Positions 1-9,100 of a stretch of DNA of 47,505 bases are shown one piece after another. Each line of letters starts with the position of its first letter. Positions within the stretch are counted from its first letter, which is position 1. Origin of the DNA: Acidobacteriota bacterium (GTDB taxonomy: Bacteria > Acidobacteriota > Terriglobia > Bryobacterales > Bryobacteraceae); contig JACQZS010000284.1 of NCBI GenBank assembly GCA_016213725.1, forward strand, positions 1-47,505. Direction: 5' to 3'. The notes under the pieces are model-generated. The model did not search any database, was not told the DNA's origin, and saw only the letters and a program-made list of their open reading frames with translations. The translations under genes were made by a program, and so were the position numbers.

Positions 1-701
1 CCGTGAAGAAAGTAGTCACCTGCAACGGCGGCTCCGGCCTGCTGCGCAACCTGCCGCTGGTGGGAGAGCTGCTCAGGAAGGTGCGCGCCTCCATCTCCAT
101 CCCCCTCACGATGAAATTCCGCAGCGGGTGGAACGACCGCGAGCTGGTCCACCTCCACATGGCGAAACTGGCCGAAGACAACGGACTGCAGGCCATCGCG
201 CTGCACCCGCGCACCCGCGAGCAGGGCTACAGCGGGCAAGCCGATTGGAGCAGGATCGCCGAAGTGAAGGCTGCCGTGAAGATCCCCGTGATCGGCAACG
301 GCGACATCGTCACGCCGGAAGACGCCGTGCGCATGGTGGCCGAGACCGGCTGCGACGCCGTGATGGTGGGCCGCGCGGCTTCGTCCAATCCCTGGATCTT
401 CCGCCAGATCGCCGAGCATCTCGCCGGCAGGCCGTACTTTCAGCCCACGGAGCGCGACCGCTGGCAGATGATGCACCGCTACTACGAAATGCTCATCGAC
501 AAGGGCGGGCTGGACATCGTCGGCAAGATGAAACAGTTTGCCACCTACTTCACACACGGGATCCGCAACGGCGCGCGCCTCCGCACGGCCATCTATCAGG
601 CACGCGATGCCGCGGCGATTCTCGACATGGTGGACCGCTTCTTCGAGCGCGAGATGCACGGCGGAGGCGGTGAGGAAAAGCTGGCCACGGTGCTGCTGTA
701 G
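1..701 (+). CDS. tRNA-dihydrouridine synthase (DusB type), 5'-truncated
   Basis: FMN enzyme that reduces uridine to dihydrouridine in tRNA D-loops. Only the C-terminal about 233 residues are in the window; the open frame runs off the left edge, so the GTG at position 3 is an internal Val codon and not a start. The visible part opens with PVKKVV followed by NGGSGLLR. In this family that directly follows the catalytic Cys, so the Cys codon should lie just outside the window. Other family marks are MKFRSGW (the FMN-contacting Lys), [11 protein letters not shown], the phosphate-binding VIGNGDI, and GRAASSNPW. The C-terminal helical tRNA-binding part looks complete. It ends 5 bp before rnhA, so the two are probably cotranscribed. 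Confidence 0.93.
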   Translation, partial: VKKVVTCNGGSGLLRNLPLVGELLRKVRASISIPLTMKFRSGWNDRELVHLHMAKLAEDNGLQAIALHPRTREQGYSGQADWSRIAEVKAAVKIPVIGNGDIVTPEDAVRMVAETGCDAVMVGRAASSNPWIFRQIAEHLAGRPYFQPTERDRWQMMHRYYEMLIDKGGLDIVGKMKQFATYFTHGIRNGARLRTAIYQARDAAAILDMVDRFFEREMHGGGGEEKLATVLL

Positions 702-706
702 TCGCC

Positions 707-1150
707 ATGAAGAAGATTCAGGTGTTCACCGATGGATCCTGCCTGGGCAACCCAGGGCGCGGCGGATGGGCTTCCATCCTGCGCTACGGCAAGCACACCA
801 AGGAGTTGTTCGGCTCCGAAGCTCACACCACCAACAACCGCATGGAGCTGACCGCCGCCATTCGCGCCTTCGCCGCCCTCAATGAGCCTTGCGAGGTGGA
901 GATCACCACGGATTCGCAGTATGTGAAGAACGGCGTGGAGAAGTGGATGGCCAACTGGAAGCGCAACGGCTGGAAGACTTCAGAAAAGAAGCCGGTGCTG
1001 AACCAGGATCTATGGGTGGCGCTGGACGCCGCGCTGGCGCGCCACACCGTGAAATGGGTGTGGACCAAGGGCCACGCCGATCACGCCGATAATAATCGCT
1101 GCGACGAACTGGCGCGCACCGCCGCCGAGCAGCAATCCTCATCGAGCTAG
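707..1150 (+). CDS. rnhA: ribonuclease HI
   Basis: Degrades the RNA strand of RNA-DNA hybrids (R-loops, Okazaki primers) in the cytoplasm. The 147 residues match the usual bacterial RNase HI length. The metal-binding set is complete: D9 (FTDGS), E47 (NNRMEL), D69 (TTDSQYV) and D133 (RCDELA), with the flexible-loop His at H123 (TKGHAD). The basic handle region [12 protein letters not shown] is present. The ATG is 5 bp after the upstream dus stop, which supports a two-gene unit. The last 12 bp overlap the 3' end of the convergent cupin gene. A short Ser-rich tail (QQSSSS) ends the protein. Confidence 0.97.
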   Translation: MKKIQVFTDGSCLGNPGRGGWASILRYGKHTKELFGSEAHTTNNRMELTAAIRAFAALNEPCEVEITTDSQYVKNGVEKWMANWKRNGWKTSEKKPVLNQDLWVALDAALARHTVKWVWTKGHADHADNNRCDELARTAAEQQSSSS

Positions 1151-1927
1151 CCGCGAGCGCACCGCCAGGATGTGGGCCTTCGCCCCGGGCGCGCTGTCCG
1201 CGTAGAAACCCACGGTGCAGTTCTTACGGAAGAAATAGGCGTCTCCGGGCCGCGCCTCGTACTTGCCCAGCAAGCCGTCCATGCCGCTACCGGCCACCAT
1301 CTCGCCCTTCCCGTCCATCAGGTAGTAGATCTCTTCCTCGTCCTCGTGGTGATGCGGCGCGTTGGTTCCGCCGGGTTCGAACTCCATCACGTAGAGGCTG
1401 GTGACGGTCTGCGCCACGGCCAGGCGGTCGCGCGTGCTCTTCGTGTCGCCGATCATCAACTGATAGAGGACCGTGGGTGGATGACCCGCCACGGTCTGCT
1501 TCCTGATTTCCTCCAGGTTCGCCACGGGCAGCTCGGGCGGCACACTGGCTGGACTCGCTTTGAAACCCATCACCACCACGCGCCATCCTGATCCGTTCAA
1601 TGCGTGCTTCGCGCCCGGCGCGCAGTAGAAGAAATCCCCGGCCCGCACGGCCCGCTTCGCGCCCTGGTAGACCACCTCGCCTTTGCCTTCCGCAACGACG
1701 TAAATCCGCTCCTCGTTCGGCAGCGCGGCCTCCGCCTGGCTGCCCACCAGCTCTCCATAGCGCACCACGCTACGCAGCACGCGCTCCCCTTCAAACAGCG
1801 GCTTGTAGCCATTCACCGCCTGCACCTCCGGCACATGCTTGCGCAGCCAGGTGGGATCCACCGGGCCGGCGGCAAACGCCGCGGCCACCAGAGAGCCAAC
1901 GATCCAGCCAGCAGGCTTCCAATTCAT
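1139..1927 (-). CDS. exported double-cupin protein
   Basis: 262 residues, unknown substrate. The N-terminus ([21 protein letters not shown]) is a signal peptide, so the product should be periplasmic. Two cupin folds follow: about residues 55-140 ([13 protein letters not shown], then [14 protein letters not shown]) and about 175-250, with a His/acid-rich metal site [17 protein letters not shown] and [10 protein letters not shown] chose the ATG at 1927 rather than the longer in-frame extension to 2143. It has an AGAGGAG ribosome site at proper spacing and makes a clean signal peptide, while the extension runs into the GH51 gene. Its 3' end overlaps rnhA. Bicupins of this sort include isomerases, dioxygenases and ureidoglycine aminohydrolases; I cannot choose between them. 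Confidence 0.82.
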   Translation of the reverse strand: MNWKPAGWIVGSLVAAAFAAGPVDPTWLRKHVPEVQAVNGYKPLFEGERVLRSVVRYGELVGSQAEAALPNEERIYVVAEGKGEVVYQGAKRAVRAGDFFYCAPGAKHALNGSGWRVVVMGFKASPASVPPELPVANLEEIRKQTVAGHPPTVLYQLMIGDTKSTRDRLAVAQTVTSLYVMEFEPGGTNAPHHHEDEEEIYYLMDGKGEMVAGSGMDGLLGKYEARPGDAYFFRKNCTVGFYADSAPGAKAHILAVRSRLAR

Positions 1928-1985
1928 AGCGATGCTCCTCTTCCGCTTCCCCGGCCAGCATACTCGAACCGCCGCCGGGCGGCAC

Positions 1986-3476
1986 TCAGGCCAATTCGAG
2001 TTCAACGGCCGCCACTGCGCCGGCGGGGAAGCGCCACCGCGCAGTGGCCGGCAGCGCGGCTTCCACGCTGGAAAAGGCATCCGGCGCATCGGCGACAGCC
2101 ATCGTGCGCAGGTCCTGAGGTGCGATTTGAAAGACGCGTCCACCGCTCACCTTCATGCCCCGCACGGCGAAGCTCGCTTCCACGGCGCGGCCGTAGGCGG
2201 TGTTCACGGCGTGGACGAACACTTTGTTGGCGCTGCGCGTGGCCACGGCATCGAGCCCCTCCGGCAGGTTGCCCAGAGAGACGCCGTGAGCGCCCGTGTG
2301 ATGGCGGAACAGGCGCGCCACGGCCCCGGCCGGAGTGAGATAACAGGCGCCGCCGGGCACTTGAAGGAGCATGGCGTTCACGGTCCAGCGGTTGCCTTCG
2401 AAGTCCGCGATGGTGGCGATCTTCACGCGGTCGCCGCGCCGCAGATAGGCGTTCAGGGAGCGCGCATGATACACCGCCGTCATCCACTCGAGCAGCAGCG
2501 GATTCGCATTATGCGGCGGCAGCGAGAGATGGCCTTCCGTGATGGCCACGCCCTTCTCCCGTCCGGCGGCGTCTATCATCTCCCCCAGCCGGCGCTCCTG
2601 CCGCGCGGCCAGCTCCAGCAACTCCGTCCACGCCTGCTCCGGTTCGCGCTGGTAGCGCGGTGCGCGCAGCACCGTATCCTTGCGCTGAGGCGACTGGCCC
2701 ATCATGTGGAACGCGACGAGGTCGATCCACTCGCCGGCGCGCGCAACCAGGTCGGGCGCCCAGTAGCCTTCCCGGCCGCGGTCGCCCCAGCCGATGAGCT
2801 GCACGCTCTTGTCGCGCGCTCTCATCGCGCGGGCGAATTCGATGGTCTTGGCGATGGACTGGTCTTTCGAGAACGTGGCGTTTCCGTAGGAAGTCTCATT
2901 GCCGAGTTGCCACAGGCGGATGCCGAGCGGCTCCGCGATGCCGTGACTCCGTCGCAGACGATCCGAAGGATCGTTGGCATAGGACACCCACTCGGCGGCC
3001 TCCTGCACCCCGGCTGTTCGGTCGCCCTCCTTCGTGTTGCGGTAGCGCGCCTCGCCGTCGCCTTCGAAATTCACGCACATCAGCGGCTCGGCGCCCACGC
3101 GGCGGCACAGGTCTACAAACTCACCGGTTCCTACGCGGTTGGTCTCTTTGCCGCCCCAGACATAGTTGCGCATCCAGGGCCGCTGGGCCGCCGGGCCCAC
3201 GCCTTCGCGCCAGCGGTAGTAGCGGGAATAGAGGCCGCCCCAGCGCAACACTTGCGGCCCCAGATCCCTGGTGGCGGCGACGAAGCTCTTGCGCCAATCG
3301 TCCTGCTCGTAATCCCAGGCCGCTTCCACCGAGGAGTCCGTTACGCCCAACGGCTCCATGAACTGCATGTAGAGCCACGGCGACACCTCAAAGCGCGGCG
3401 CCGGGTCGATCAGCACTGCCGCGGGCTCCTGCAGCGCCGCGACCGCAGGCGCGGCCAGGAAATCGCGACGCCGCAT
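1986..3476 (-). CDS. exported alpha-L-arabinofuranosidase-like glycoside hydrolase (GH51-like)
   Basis: A (beta/alpha)8 glycosidase of 496 residues, predicted to act outside the cytoplasm on arabinose- or related side chains. The N-terminus MRRRDFLAAPAVAAL resembles a twin-arginine signal. Catalytic candidates fit clan GH-A: E194 in WQLGNETSYGN (acid/base) and E314 in AITEGHLS (nucleophile). The C-terminal about 130 residues form the small beta domain seen in GH51. Start: ATG at 3476, two bases after the M55 stop, with GAGG upstream; a GTG at 3485 would overlap the M55 gene. It sits directly downstream of the M55 peptidase and is probably cotranscribed. Assignment to GH51 rather than GH30/GH39 or an unclassified GH-A family is by motif and layout only. 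Confidence 0.78.
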   Translation of the reverse strand: MRRRDFLAAPAVAALQEPAAVLIDPAPRFEVSPWLYMQFMEPLGVTDSSVEAAWDYEQDDWRKSFVAATRDLGPQVLRWGGLYSRYYRWREGVGPAAQRPWMRNYVWGGKETNRVGTGEFVDLCRRVGAEPLMCVNFEGDGEARYRNTKEGDRTAGVQEAAEWVSYANDPSDRLRRSHGIAEPLGIRLWQLGNETSYGNATFSKDQSIAKTIEFARAMRARDKSVQLIGWGDRGREGYWAPDLVARAGEWIDLVAFHMMGQSPQRKDTVLRAPRYQREPEQAWTELLELAARQERRLGEMIDAAGREKGVAITEGHLSLPPHNANPLLLEWMTAVYHARSLNAYLRRGDRVKIATIADFEGNRWTVNAMLLQVPGGACYLTPAGAVARLFRHHTGAHGVSLGNLPEGLDAVATRSANKVFVHAVNTAYGRAVEASFAVRGMKVSGGRVFQIAPQDLRTMAVADAPDAFSSVEAALPATARWRFPAGAVAAVELELA

Positions 3477-3478
3477 GA

Positions 3479-4324
3479 CTACCACATCCTCGCTTTCGTC
3501 CAGGCGTCCAGGAAGTCTTTGCCGGCATAGCGGATGGTCCGGTCGTCCAACACCTCGCCGCCGAGTGCCGCCGCCGCGTCGATGCGCAGCGAGTTCCGCG
3601 TGGTGTATTCAATCTCGATGGTCACCGGCCCGCTGATCTTGTAGGGCTGGATCTTGCCGATCTTCGCCGCCGCCCGCCTGGCTGCTTCGCGAATGGACTC
3701 CTGAGCCGCCGCGGCCGACATCGACAGGCAAACGTAGCGCGCCAGGCCTTCTTTCACCGCGGCCGTCTCCGCCTCAGGCACCAGCGCCTTCATCTCTTCG
3801 GCCGCCTTCACGTCGCCAGTAAGCAGGATGACGGGCGTATTGAACCAGCCGGCAAGCATGGTGCGCGTCTCGGTTTCACCCACCGGCTTGCCGTTCAGGC
3901 GGATGTTCTGAATGCCCAGCGAGCTGTAGCTGTGCGCCATGATGCCGCTGCGCACGCCGGCCTTGGAGTGCTGGGCGATGAAGCCGATAGCGCTGAAGCC
4001 GCGCTCCAGCAGCATCGTGCGGCCCAGGCCGCCGATGACAAGCTTGGCCTTGGGATGGATGGTCTGCGCGGAGAGCGTGGAGCTGTTGGCGTGGCCGTCC
4101 CAGACGATCACTTCGTCGGCGCCGCCGGCCAGCAGGCCGTCCACCGCGGCATTGATCTCCGCGGTGAGCAGCGCGCGCAGCTCCGGATTCGTGGTCTCCA
4201 CCTGTTCCTGGCGGCAGATGCCGGCCACACCTTCGCCATCGGTGATCAGGAAGACGGTCTTCTTCGTTTGCGCCTGGAGGGCGCCCAGCAGGCAGACGAG
4301 GAGCAGCAGTGCGGTTTTAGCCAT
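3479..4324 (-). CDS. exported M55 D-aminopeptidase (DppA-like)
   Basis: Zinc D-aminopeptidase family that removes N-terminal D-amino acids, typically D-Ala from peptidoglycan-derived peptides. 281 residues. Residues 1-18 form a signal peptide (LLLLVCLLGALQAQ), so it should work in the periplasm, whereas the classic DppA is cytoplasmic. All five metal-site positions can be placed: D29 and E31 (TDGEGVAG), H78 (WDGHANS), H119 (FIAQHSKAG) and E150 (PVGETETR). No clear ribosome site precedes the ATG. The gene lies 18 bp after the GH109-like gene and 2 bp before the GH51-like gene on the same strand, which suggests one transcription unit for scavenging cell-wall and polymer debris. Confidence 0.88.
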   Translation of the reverse strand: MAKTALLLLVCLLGALQAQTKKTVFLITDGEGVAGICRQEQVETTNPELRALLTAEINAAVDGLLAGGADEVIVWDGHANSSTLSAQTIHPKAKLVIGGLGRTMLLERGFSAIGFIAQHSKAGVRSGIMAHSYSSLGIQNIRLNGKPVGETETRTMLAGWFNTPVILLTGDVKAAEEMKALVPEAETAAVKEGLARYVCLSMSAAAAQESIREAARRAAAKIGKIQPYKISGPVTIEIEYTTRNSLRIDAAAALGGEVLDDRTIRYAGKDFLDAWTKARMW

Positions 4325-4342
4325 GCTGCGAGTATATGCCCG

Positions 4343-5617
4343 TCAGATGCCGAAATAGGGCTTGTTGGTCTGCCAGCGGCCGCGCGTGAAGTCGGGGAAG
4401 GGCAGCGGCACGCTGTTTTTCTGAATGGACGCCTCCGACATGCCGATGACGGCGCTCATGGTCACCGAATCATAGAGGTCGAGCGGCGTGGGCCGCTTGT
4501 CGCGCGCCGAGGCGAGGAAGAGGCGGACCTCCAGATCGTCGGTGCCGCCGTGGCCGCCGGCCAGCGGGTCGGCTCCGGCCGCGCCTGCCTCCACGGGCTT
4601 CCACCACCTGTGGTCGTACTGTTTCTGGTAAGGCTCAAACGGCTCCCACTCGTGATACTTGGGGCTCTTACCCTCCACGTAGACTTCGCCGGGCTGCTCG
4701 CGGTAGAGACCCAGCGTGCCCTGCACCATCCAGCGGTTGTCGTAGGGCCGCGGCAGTTGCATGTCGTAGTTGAGCACGATGGTCTTGCCCTGCTTCGTGC
4801 GCAGGACGGAGGTGACGATGTCGCCTTGCTTGTAGGTTCGCTTGGCGTTGGGATGGTCCGGGCCGAATTGGCGCGCGAAGTAGGCGTTGATGCCGCGCGA
4901 GGCCGTGGCGGTGCTGGCGATGGTCTCGATCGCGTCGCCGCGGTTGATATCCAGCCAGCTCAGCACGGGGCCCAGGGCGTGAGTCGGATACTGGTCGGCA
5001 TTGCGCTTCACCAGGTACTCGCCGCCCCAGCGGATGTTGCCCTGTTTGTCGAAGAACCAGTGATCGATGCAGTCGTGCGAGTGCGCGGCGTGGCAATGCA
5101 CCATCTGGCCGAACAGTCCGGCGCGCACCATGTTCAACACCGCCAGGTTGTCGCGGCGGAAGCTCCAGTTCTCCATCATCATGCACGGCGTGCCGGTCTT
5201 CTCATGCGTGTCCACCAGTTGCCAGCACTGTTCCACGGTGAGCGCCGCCGGCACCTCCACGCCCGTATACTTTCCGGCCTGCATGGCGTAGACGGCCATG
5301 GGCGTGTGGAAGTGCCACGGCGTGGCGATAAGCACCGCATCCAGATCTTTGCGGTCCATCAATTTCTTGAACGCTTCGGGAGAACCGCCGAAGCCCTCCG
5401 GCGCGGGCTGGCCGGCCTTGGTGACCTCCGCCTGCGCTCGCTCCAGCATCGCCGGATCCGTATCGCACACGGCCAGCACCTGCACGCCTGGCGCGCGCAG
5501 CGAGGTCCTCAGCAGAGAAGATCCGCGATTGCCCACGCCCACCACACCCAACCGCACCGGCTTGGTCTCCGCCCACGCCGTCGCCGCTCCCGCGGCCAGA
5601 AAGCTTCTACGTTCCAT
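4343..5617 (-). CDS. Tat-exported Gfo/Idh/MocA protein, GH109-like (NAD-dependent glycosidase type)
   Basis: 424 residues with a short twin-arginine-like leader (MERRSFLAAGAATAWA). A Rossmann fold starts at residue 22 (GVVGVGNRG, GxGxxG pattern). The downstream pattern is that of GH109 alpha-N-acetylgalactosaminidases rather than ordinary sugar dehydrogenases: EVPAALTVEQCWQLVD, MMMENWSF, NMVRAGLFGQMVH, QYPTHALGPVLSWLDINRGD (with the Tyr and His of YPTH) and GGHGGTDDLEVR. GH109 enzymes hydrolyse glycosides by an NAD-dependent oxidation/elimination cycle, with no net redox. Start ATG has CTGGAG seven bases upstream. First gene of the GH109-M55-GH51 run. GalNAc specificity is inferred; other amino sugars are possible. 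Confidence 0.82.
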   Translation of the reverse strand: MERRSFLAAGAATAWAETKPVRLGVVGVGNRGSSLLRTSLRAPGVQVLAVCDTDPAMLERAQAEVTKAGQPAPEGFGGSPEAFKKLMDRKDLDAVLIATPWHFHTPMAVYAMQAGKYTGVEVPAALTVEQCWQLVDTHEKTGTPCMMMENWSFRRDNLAVLNMVRAGLFGQMVHCHAAHSHDCIDHWFFDKQGNIRWGGEYLVKRNADQYPTHALGPVLSWLDINRGDAIETIASTATASRGINAYFARQFGPDHPNAKRTYKQGDIVTSVLRTKQGKTIVLNYDMQLPRPYDNRWMVQGTLGLYREQPGEVYVEGKSPKYHEWEPFEPYQKQYDHRWWKPVEAGAAGADPLAGGHGGTDDLEVRLFLASARDKRPTPLDLYDSVTMSAVIGMSEASIQKNSVPLPFPDFTRGRWQTNKPYFGI

Positions 5618-5737
5618 ATTCGGACTCCAGTGTCCCTATGCTACATCCGCGGACCCGAACAATTTCCATCTATCGAGATCAGGCTTGCATCACAGCCAGT
5701 GGGGAAATCCGATCCTGGCCGCTGACCACTTTACTCT

Positions 5738-8107
5738 ATGAGTCTTACTGCGCCTGCTTACAGACCTATCGCCACGCTCTGCGCCTGCACGTGCCTCGCG
5801 TTCGCGCAAGACATCACCGGCTCCGGTACCGTTACCGGCTTCGTCAAGGGCTCCGGCGGCACACCAGCCTCCGGCGTCAGAATCTGTGCCGTCGGAACGC
5901 CCCGCTGTGCTACCACCAGCGATTCCGGCGGCTATCGGCTCCCCGAGCTGCGTTCCGGCTCGTATCAGCTTGAGATCACCGTGCCCGCGCAGCAGGCCTT
6001 CCGCAGTTCCACCGTGGAAGTGCGCGCCGGCGTAGAAACCACCGTCGACATCGAACTGCCCCAACTCGCAGCCTCGCAGCAGACTCTCACCGTGTCCGAA
6101 ACCGTCTACGTCGCCCCGGAAGAGGTAAAGAACTCCGGCTATCTCATACCTGGGAAGGAGGTTTGGTCACTGGCCGGCGCGAACCAGGACGTGTCTCGCT
6201 ACGTCCAGACGCTGCCCGGCGTCGCCCTGGGCTCAGACGACTTCCGCAACGACATCATCGTGCGCGGCGGCAGCCCGCTGGAGAACCTCTTCATCATCGA
6301 CAACATCGAAATTCCCAACATCAACAACTTCGCCAACTTCGCCTCCGCCGGCGGCACCAACAGCCTCCTCGACGCCCAACTCATCCAGGATGTCACCTTC
6401 CTCAGCGGCGGCTACCCGGCCCCTTTCGTCAACCGCACCTCCAGCGTCCTCCAGATCACCCAGAAGGAAGGCGACCGTCAGCGCTTGGGCGGCCGGCTCA
6501 CGCTGGGCTCAGGCGGCCTCGGCGGCATCCTCGAAGGCCCAGTCAACAAGGGAAAGGGCTCCTGGATCGCCTCTTTCCGCCGCAGCTTCCTGGACGCCTT
6601 CACTGACGACGTCGGGTTTGGCGGCGTGCCCATCACCTACACGTTCAACGGCAAGGTCCTCTACGACCTCACCTCGCGGGACCGTATCTGGGCAGCCAAC
6701 ATCACAGGCGTGGACGACATCCGGCTTGGGCTCAACGACGAAAACCGCGGCAAGGAGGAGATCAGCACGCTCGATATCCGCTATCGCGGCTGGCGAAGTG
6801 CCACGGGCTTCAACTGGCAGCACCTCTTCGGCGTCCGCGCCGTGGGCCTGCTGGGCATCACCACATCCCAGGCTCGCGTCAATCAGCAGGTGAGAGACTT
6901 GGTCCGCATCACACCGCCGCCGCCTCCCGGCACCTCCAATGAGGACCTCATCGCCATGGCGCCCGTCATCTTCAAGGACAAGTCCGGCGAGAACGAAACC
7001 ACGTTCAAGTACGACCTCACTCTCTTCGCCGGACGCGCCGGCAAGATCCAGACCGGCGCCAACTTCAAGATCTTCCGCCTCAACTACCTGGTCCAGTCGC
7101 CCTTCGGCAGCGACGTTCCCTTCTCTCCCGTACCGGATGTCAACCCGCTCGACCTCCAGCGCAAGTTCCGCGCCTACCAGAACAGCGCCTACTTCCAATC
7201 CACAATGGACGTCGCCAAGCGGCTCAACATCACCTGGGGAGGCCGATTCGACAACTACCAGTACCTCGGCGCCACGCGCTTCAGTCCGCGGGCCGGCCTC
7301 AGCTACCGCTTGTCGCAGAAGCTCGCCTGGAAGCTCAGCTACGGTCAGTACTTCCAACAGCCGTTCTTCCTGTTTGTCTCCGCCTTCCCGCAGAACCGCG
7401 GTCTCATCCCATGGCGCGCCGAGCACTTCGTCACAGGCTTCCACTACACCGCCAGTCCCACGCTGCGCATCACCCTTGAGGCCTATCAGAAGAACTACAG
7501 GGACTACCCCGTCGCTCTCCAGTTCGCTTCTGTCTCGCTTGCCAATGTTGGCGACACCTTCGCTGTCAGCGACCTTCTCTTTCCTCTGGCCAGCGCCGGC
7601 CGCGGCCGCGTGCGCGGTATCGAGCTGTTTCTCGAAAAGAAGTTCACCAACAAGTGGTTTGGACAGGCGAACCTGGCCTTTTCGCAAGCCCGCCAGGCCG
7701 GCCTTGACGGCATCCGCCGCCCGGCTTCCTTCGATTACCCCGTCATCGCCAACTTCACTGGCGGCTATCGCTTCAACTCGAAGTGGGAAGCCGGGCTGCG
7801 CGTCTCCTACCTGGATGGCCGCCCCTACACACCTTTCGACGAAAAGACGTCGCTGGCTCAACGCCGCGGCGTCTTCGACCTCACCCGCATCGCCGAACTG
7901 CGCGCCCTCGACTATTTTCGCGTGGACTTCCGTGTCGACCGCAGCTTCATTGTGCGCGATAAACCCCTCATCGTCTTCGCCGGAATCCAGAACCTCACGA
8001 ATCGAAAGAACTTCTCCAGCTATCTCTGGAATCGCGCCACCAATCGGCCGGAGATCAATGAGCAGTTGGGGCTCTTTCCGATCATCGGCCTGGACTGGCG
8101 ATTCTAG
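5738..8107 (+). CDS. TonB-dependent outer-membrane receptor with carboxypeptidase-like N-domain
   Basis: 789 residues. Signal peptide to about residue 23 (CLAFAQ), then a carboxypeptidase-regulatory-like beta-sandwich (about 30-105: GTVTGFVKGSGGTPASGVRI ending in YQLEITVP). Next comes a TonB plug (about 130-260, with LPGVALGSDDFRNDIIVRGG and IDNIEIPNINNF), then a 22-strand-type barrel ending in the aromatic C-terminus GLDWRF. It imports an unknown large nutrient across the outer membrane using TonB energy. Divergent from the GH109-like/M55/GH51-like genes across 120 bp, which suggests uptake of the products they release, though this is inference. No obvious Shine-Dalgarno precedes the ATG. 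No SusD partner is present, as expected for Acidobacteriota. Confidence 0.9.
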   Translation: MSLTAPAYRPIATLCACTCLAFAQDITGSGTVTGFVKGSGGTPASGVRICAVGTPRCATTSDSGGYRLPELRSGSYQLEITVPAQQAFRSSTVEVRAGVETTVDIELPQLAASQQTLTVSETVYVAPEEVKNSGYLIPGKEVWSLAGANQDVSRYVQTLPGVALGSDDFRNDIIVRGGSPLENLFIIDNIEIPNINNFANFASAGGTNSLLDAQLIQDVTFLSGGYPAPFVNRTSSVLQITQKEGDRQRLGGRLTLGSGGLGGILEGPVNKGKGSWIASFRRSFLDAFTDDVGFGGVPITYTFNGKVLYDLTSRDRIWAANITGVDDIRLGLNDENRGKEEISTLDIRYRGWRSATGFNWQHLFGVRAVGLLGITTSQARVNQQVRDLVRITPPPPPGTSNEDLIAMAPVIFKDKSGENETTFKYDLTLFAGRAGKIQTGANFKIFRLNYLVQSPFGSDVPFSPVPDVNPLDLQRKFRAYQNSAYFQSTMDVAKRLNITWGGRFDNYQYLGATRFSPRAGLSYRLSQKLAWKLSYGQYFQQPFFLFVSAFPQNRGLIPWRAEHFVTGFHYTASPTLRITLEAYQKNYRDYPVALQFASVSLANVGDTFAVSDLLFPLASAGRGRVRGIELFLEKKFTNKWFGQANLAFSQARQAGLDGIRRPASFDYPVIANFTGGYRFNSKWEAGLRVSYLDGRPYTPFDEKTSLAQRRGVFDLTRIAELRALDYFRVDFRVDRSFIVRDKPLIVFAGIQNLTNRKNFSSYLWNRATNRPEINEQLGLFPIIGLDWRF

Positions 8108-8118
8108 GCCGCCGCGTT

Positions 8119-8148
8119 TTGGCGCCGGCGCCCACGGCGTGTTATATT
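8119..8148 (+). promoter_or_regulatory. sigma70-like promoter of tRNA-Asp
   Basis: TTGGCG at 8119-8124, an 18-bp spacer, and TATATT at 8143-8148 in an otherwise GC-rich stretch. The expected transcription start near 8155 lies about 15 bases before the mature tRNA 5' end at 8170, a usual distance for a tRNA leader. Confidence 0.6.
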
Positions 8149-8169
8149 TGAATTGTCCGCAACAAGTGC

Positions 8170-8246
<77 letters not shown>

Positions 8247-8654
8247 TACTTGTTCTTGGACCCCCTCCTTCGCCCTTCCCGCACCAAGCCCCGCTGCCCC
8301 CCCTTTCCATGTTCGGGTTGTTGTATCTTCTACCAGGCGGACCCGCGGCTTTGACGGTGTGCTTCGCCCCCTGCTACTCGAAGACCCTGCTACTCGAAAA
8401 CAATGCTGCCCGCGGCGCGCGCCGAATCTGGAGCACGCTTACTTGAAGGCGCATTGCCTCTGGTGGACGCCGGGGATGCGGGTAGCGGCGGCATCCGGTT
8501 CGCGCGGAGCGCGAATAGCCCGCCCAAAATCGATTGAGGCACTCTTCCGGATGGAAGGTGCCTCTGGCCATCGCACCAAGGAGTTGCCTGATAGGTCCGC
8601 ACTTCAGGCCATTGCTCTCAGCGTCCCGGGCCGGTTTGCCGGGTTGGGATCTGT
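8247..8654. other. 408-bp region without a convincing gene
   Basis: Lies between tRNA-Asp and the tadE-like operon. A 157-codon open frame on the plus strand here overlaps the tRNA and shows no recognisable domain or start site, so I do not call it. The region holds a 14-bp tandem near-direct repeat (copies at 8369-8382 and 8385-8398) and a strong hairpin (8536-8564, listed separately). Confidence 0.6.
8536..8564 (-). terminator. candidate terminator of the tadE/tadG-like operon
   Basis: Hairpin with arms GAGGCAC (8536-8542) and GTGCCTC (8558-8564) continued by CTTCC/GGAAG (8544-8548/8553-8557), one bulged T and a GGAT tetraloop: 12 paired bases in total. Read on the minus strand it lies about 90 bases after the last tadE-like stop and is followed by AATCGATTTT, a modest U-tract. 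Confidence 0.5.
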
Positions 8655-9089
8655 CTAGTTGATTGCGCCCATGCTCTGCGCAGGCAGTTCCACGGTGATA
8701 GTGGGAAACCGGTAGGGGCCTTTGAACTTAGGCGTGAACATCAGGGACTGGACGTTGCTCACCGACACCTGCACGCGCAGGTCTCCACTGCGCTGCGTCC
8801 CCAGCACGGCATAGTCCACCTGGGTCGGCCTGAGGCCCATGAACCCGGGCGTGGACCAGCGGTCCTCAGAGACAAAAGTCTTGCCGTAGACAAGATAGTT
8901 CTGAACGTCTTTCTTGCTCCAGTTGTTCACAGTCGCCATGCGCGCCGTCTGCCGGGCCCGCTCCGTGACGTACTCGCCCAGGAACATCGCCCGGCCGATA
9001 TCGAAGATAAAGAGGAGCATCATGAGCGTCGCCAGCAGGACCAGCGCGCTCTCCACCAGGGTTTGTCCCTTCTGCTTCGTTCTGCGCAT
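8655..9089 (-). CDS. TadE-like minor pilin / pilus assembly protein
   Basis: 144 residues. Starts MRRTKQKGQTLVESALV, the typical TadE pattern of a short basic stretch, a Gly, and a Glu five residues into a hydrophobic helix (LVLLATLMMLLFIFDIGRAMF). The C-terminal part is beta-rich and would be outside the inner membrane. I chose the ATG at 9089 because GGAGGA stands five bases before it; upstream ATGs at 9101 and 9107 overlap the previous stop codon and contain that ribosome site. Last gene of a three-gene minus-strand operon. Family role: minor pseudopilin-like component of Flp/Tad pili. Confidence 0.82.
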   Translation of the reverse strand: MRRTKQKGQTLVESALVLLATLMMLLFIFDIGRAMFLGEYVTERARQTARMATVNNWSKKDVQNYLVYGKTFVSEDRWSTPGFMGLRPTQVDYAVLGTQRSGDLRVQVSVSNVQSLMFTPKFKGPYRFPTITVELPAQSMGAIN

Positions 9090-9100
9090 CTGATCCTCCA

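Noticed and set aside
1839-5725. Long plus-strand open frames (563 and 597 codons) opposite the cupin/GH51/M55/GH109 genes
   Set aside because: Antisense shadows created by high GC. The translations are His/Arg/Ala/Val-rich with no domain, and the minus-strand genes carry catalytic motifs.
6509-7861. 450-codon minus-strand frame inside the first TonB receptor
   Set aside because: Acidic, low-complexity shadow without motifs; the receptor frame is clear.
8369-8398. Two copies of a 14-bp sequence with a 16-bp period
   Set aside because: Only two units, no spacer pattern of a CRISPR or iteron, and no conserved context visible; probably slippage.
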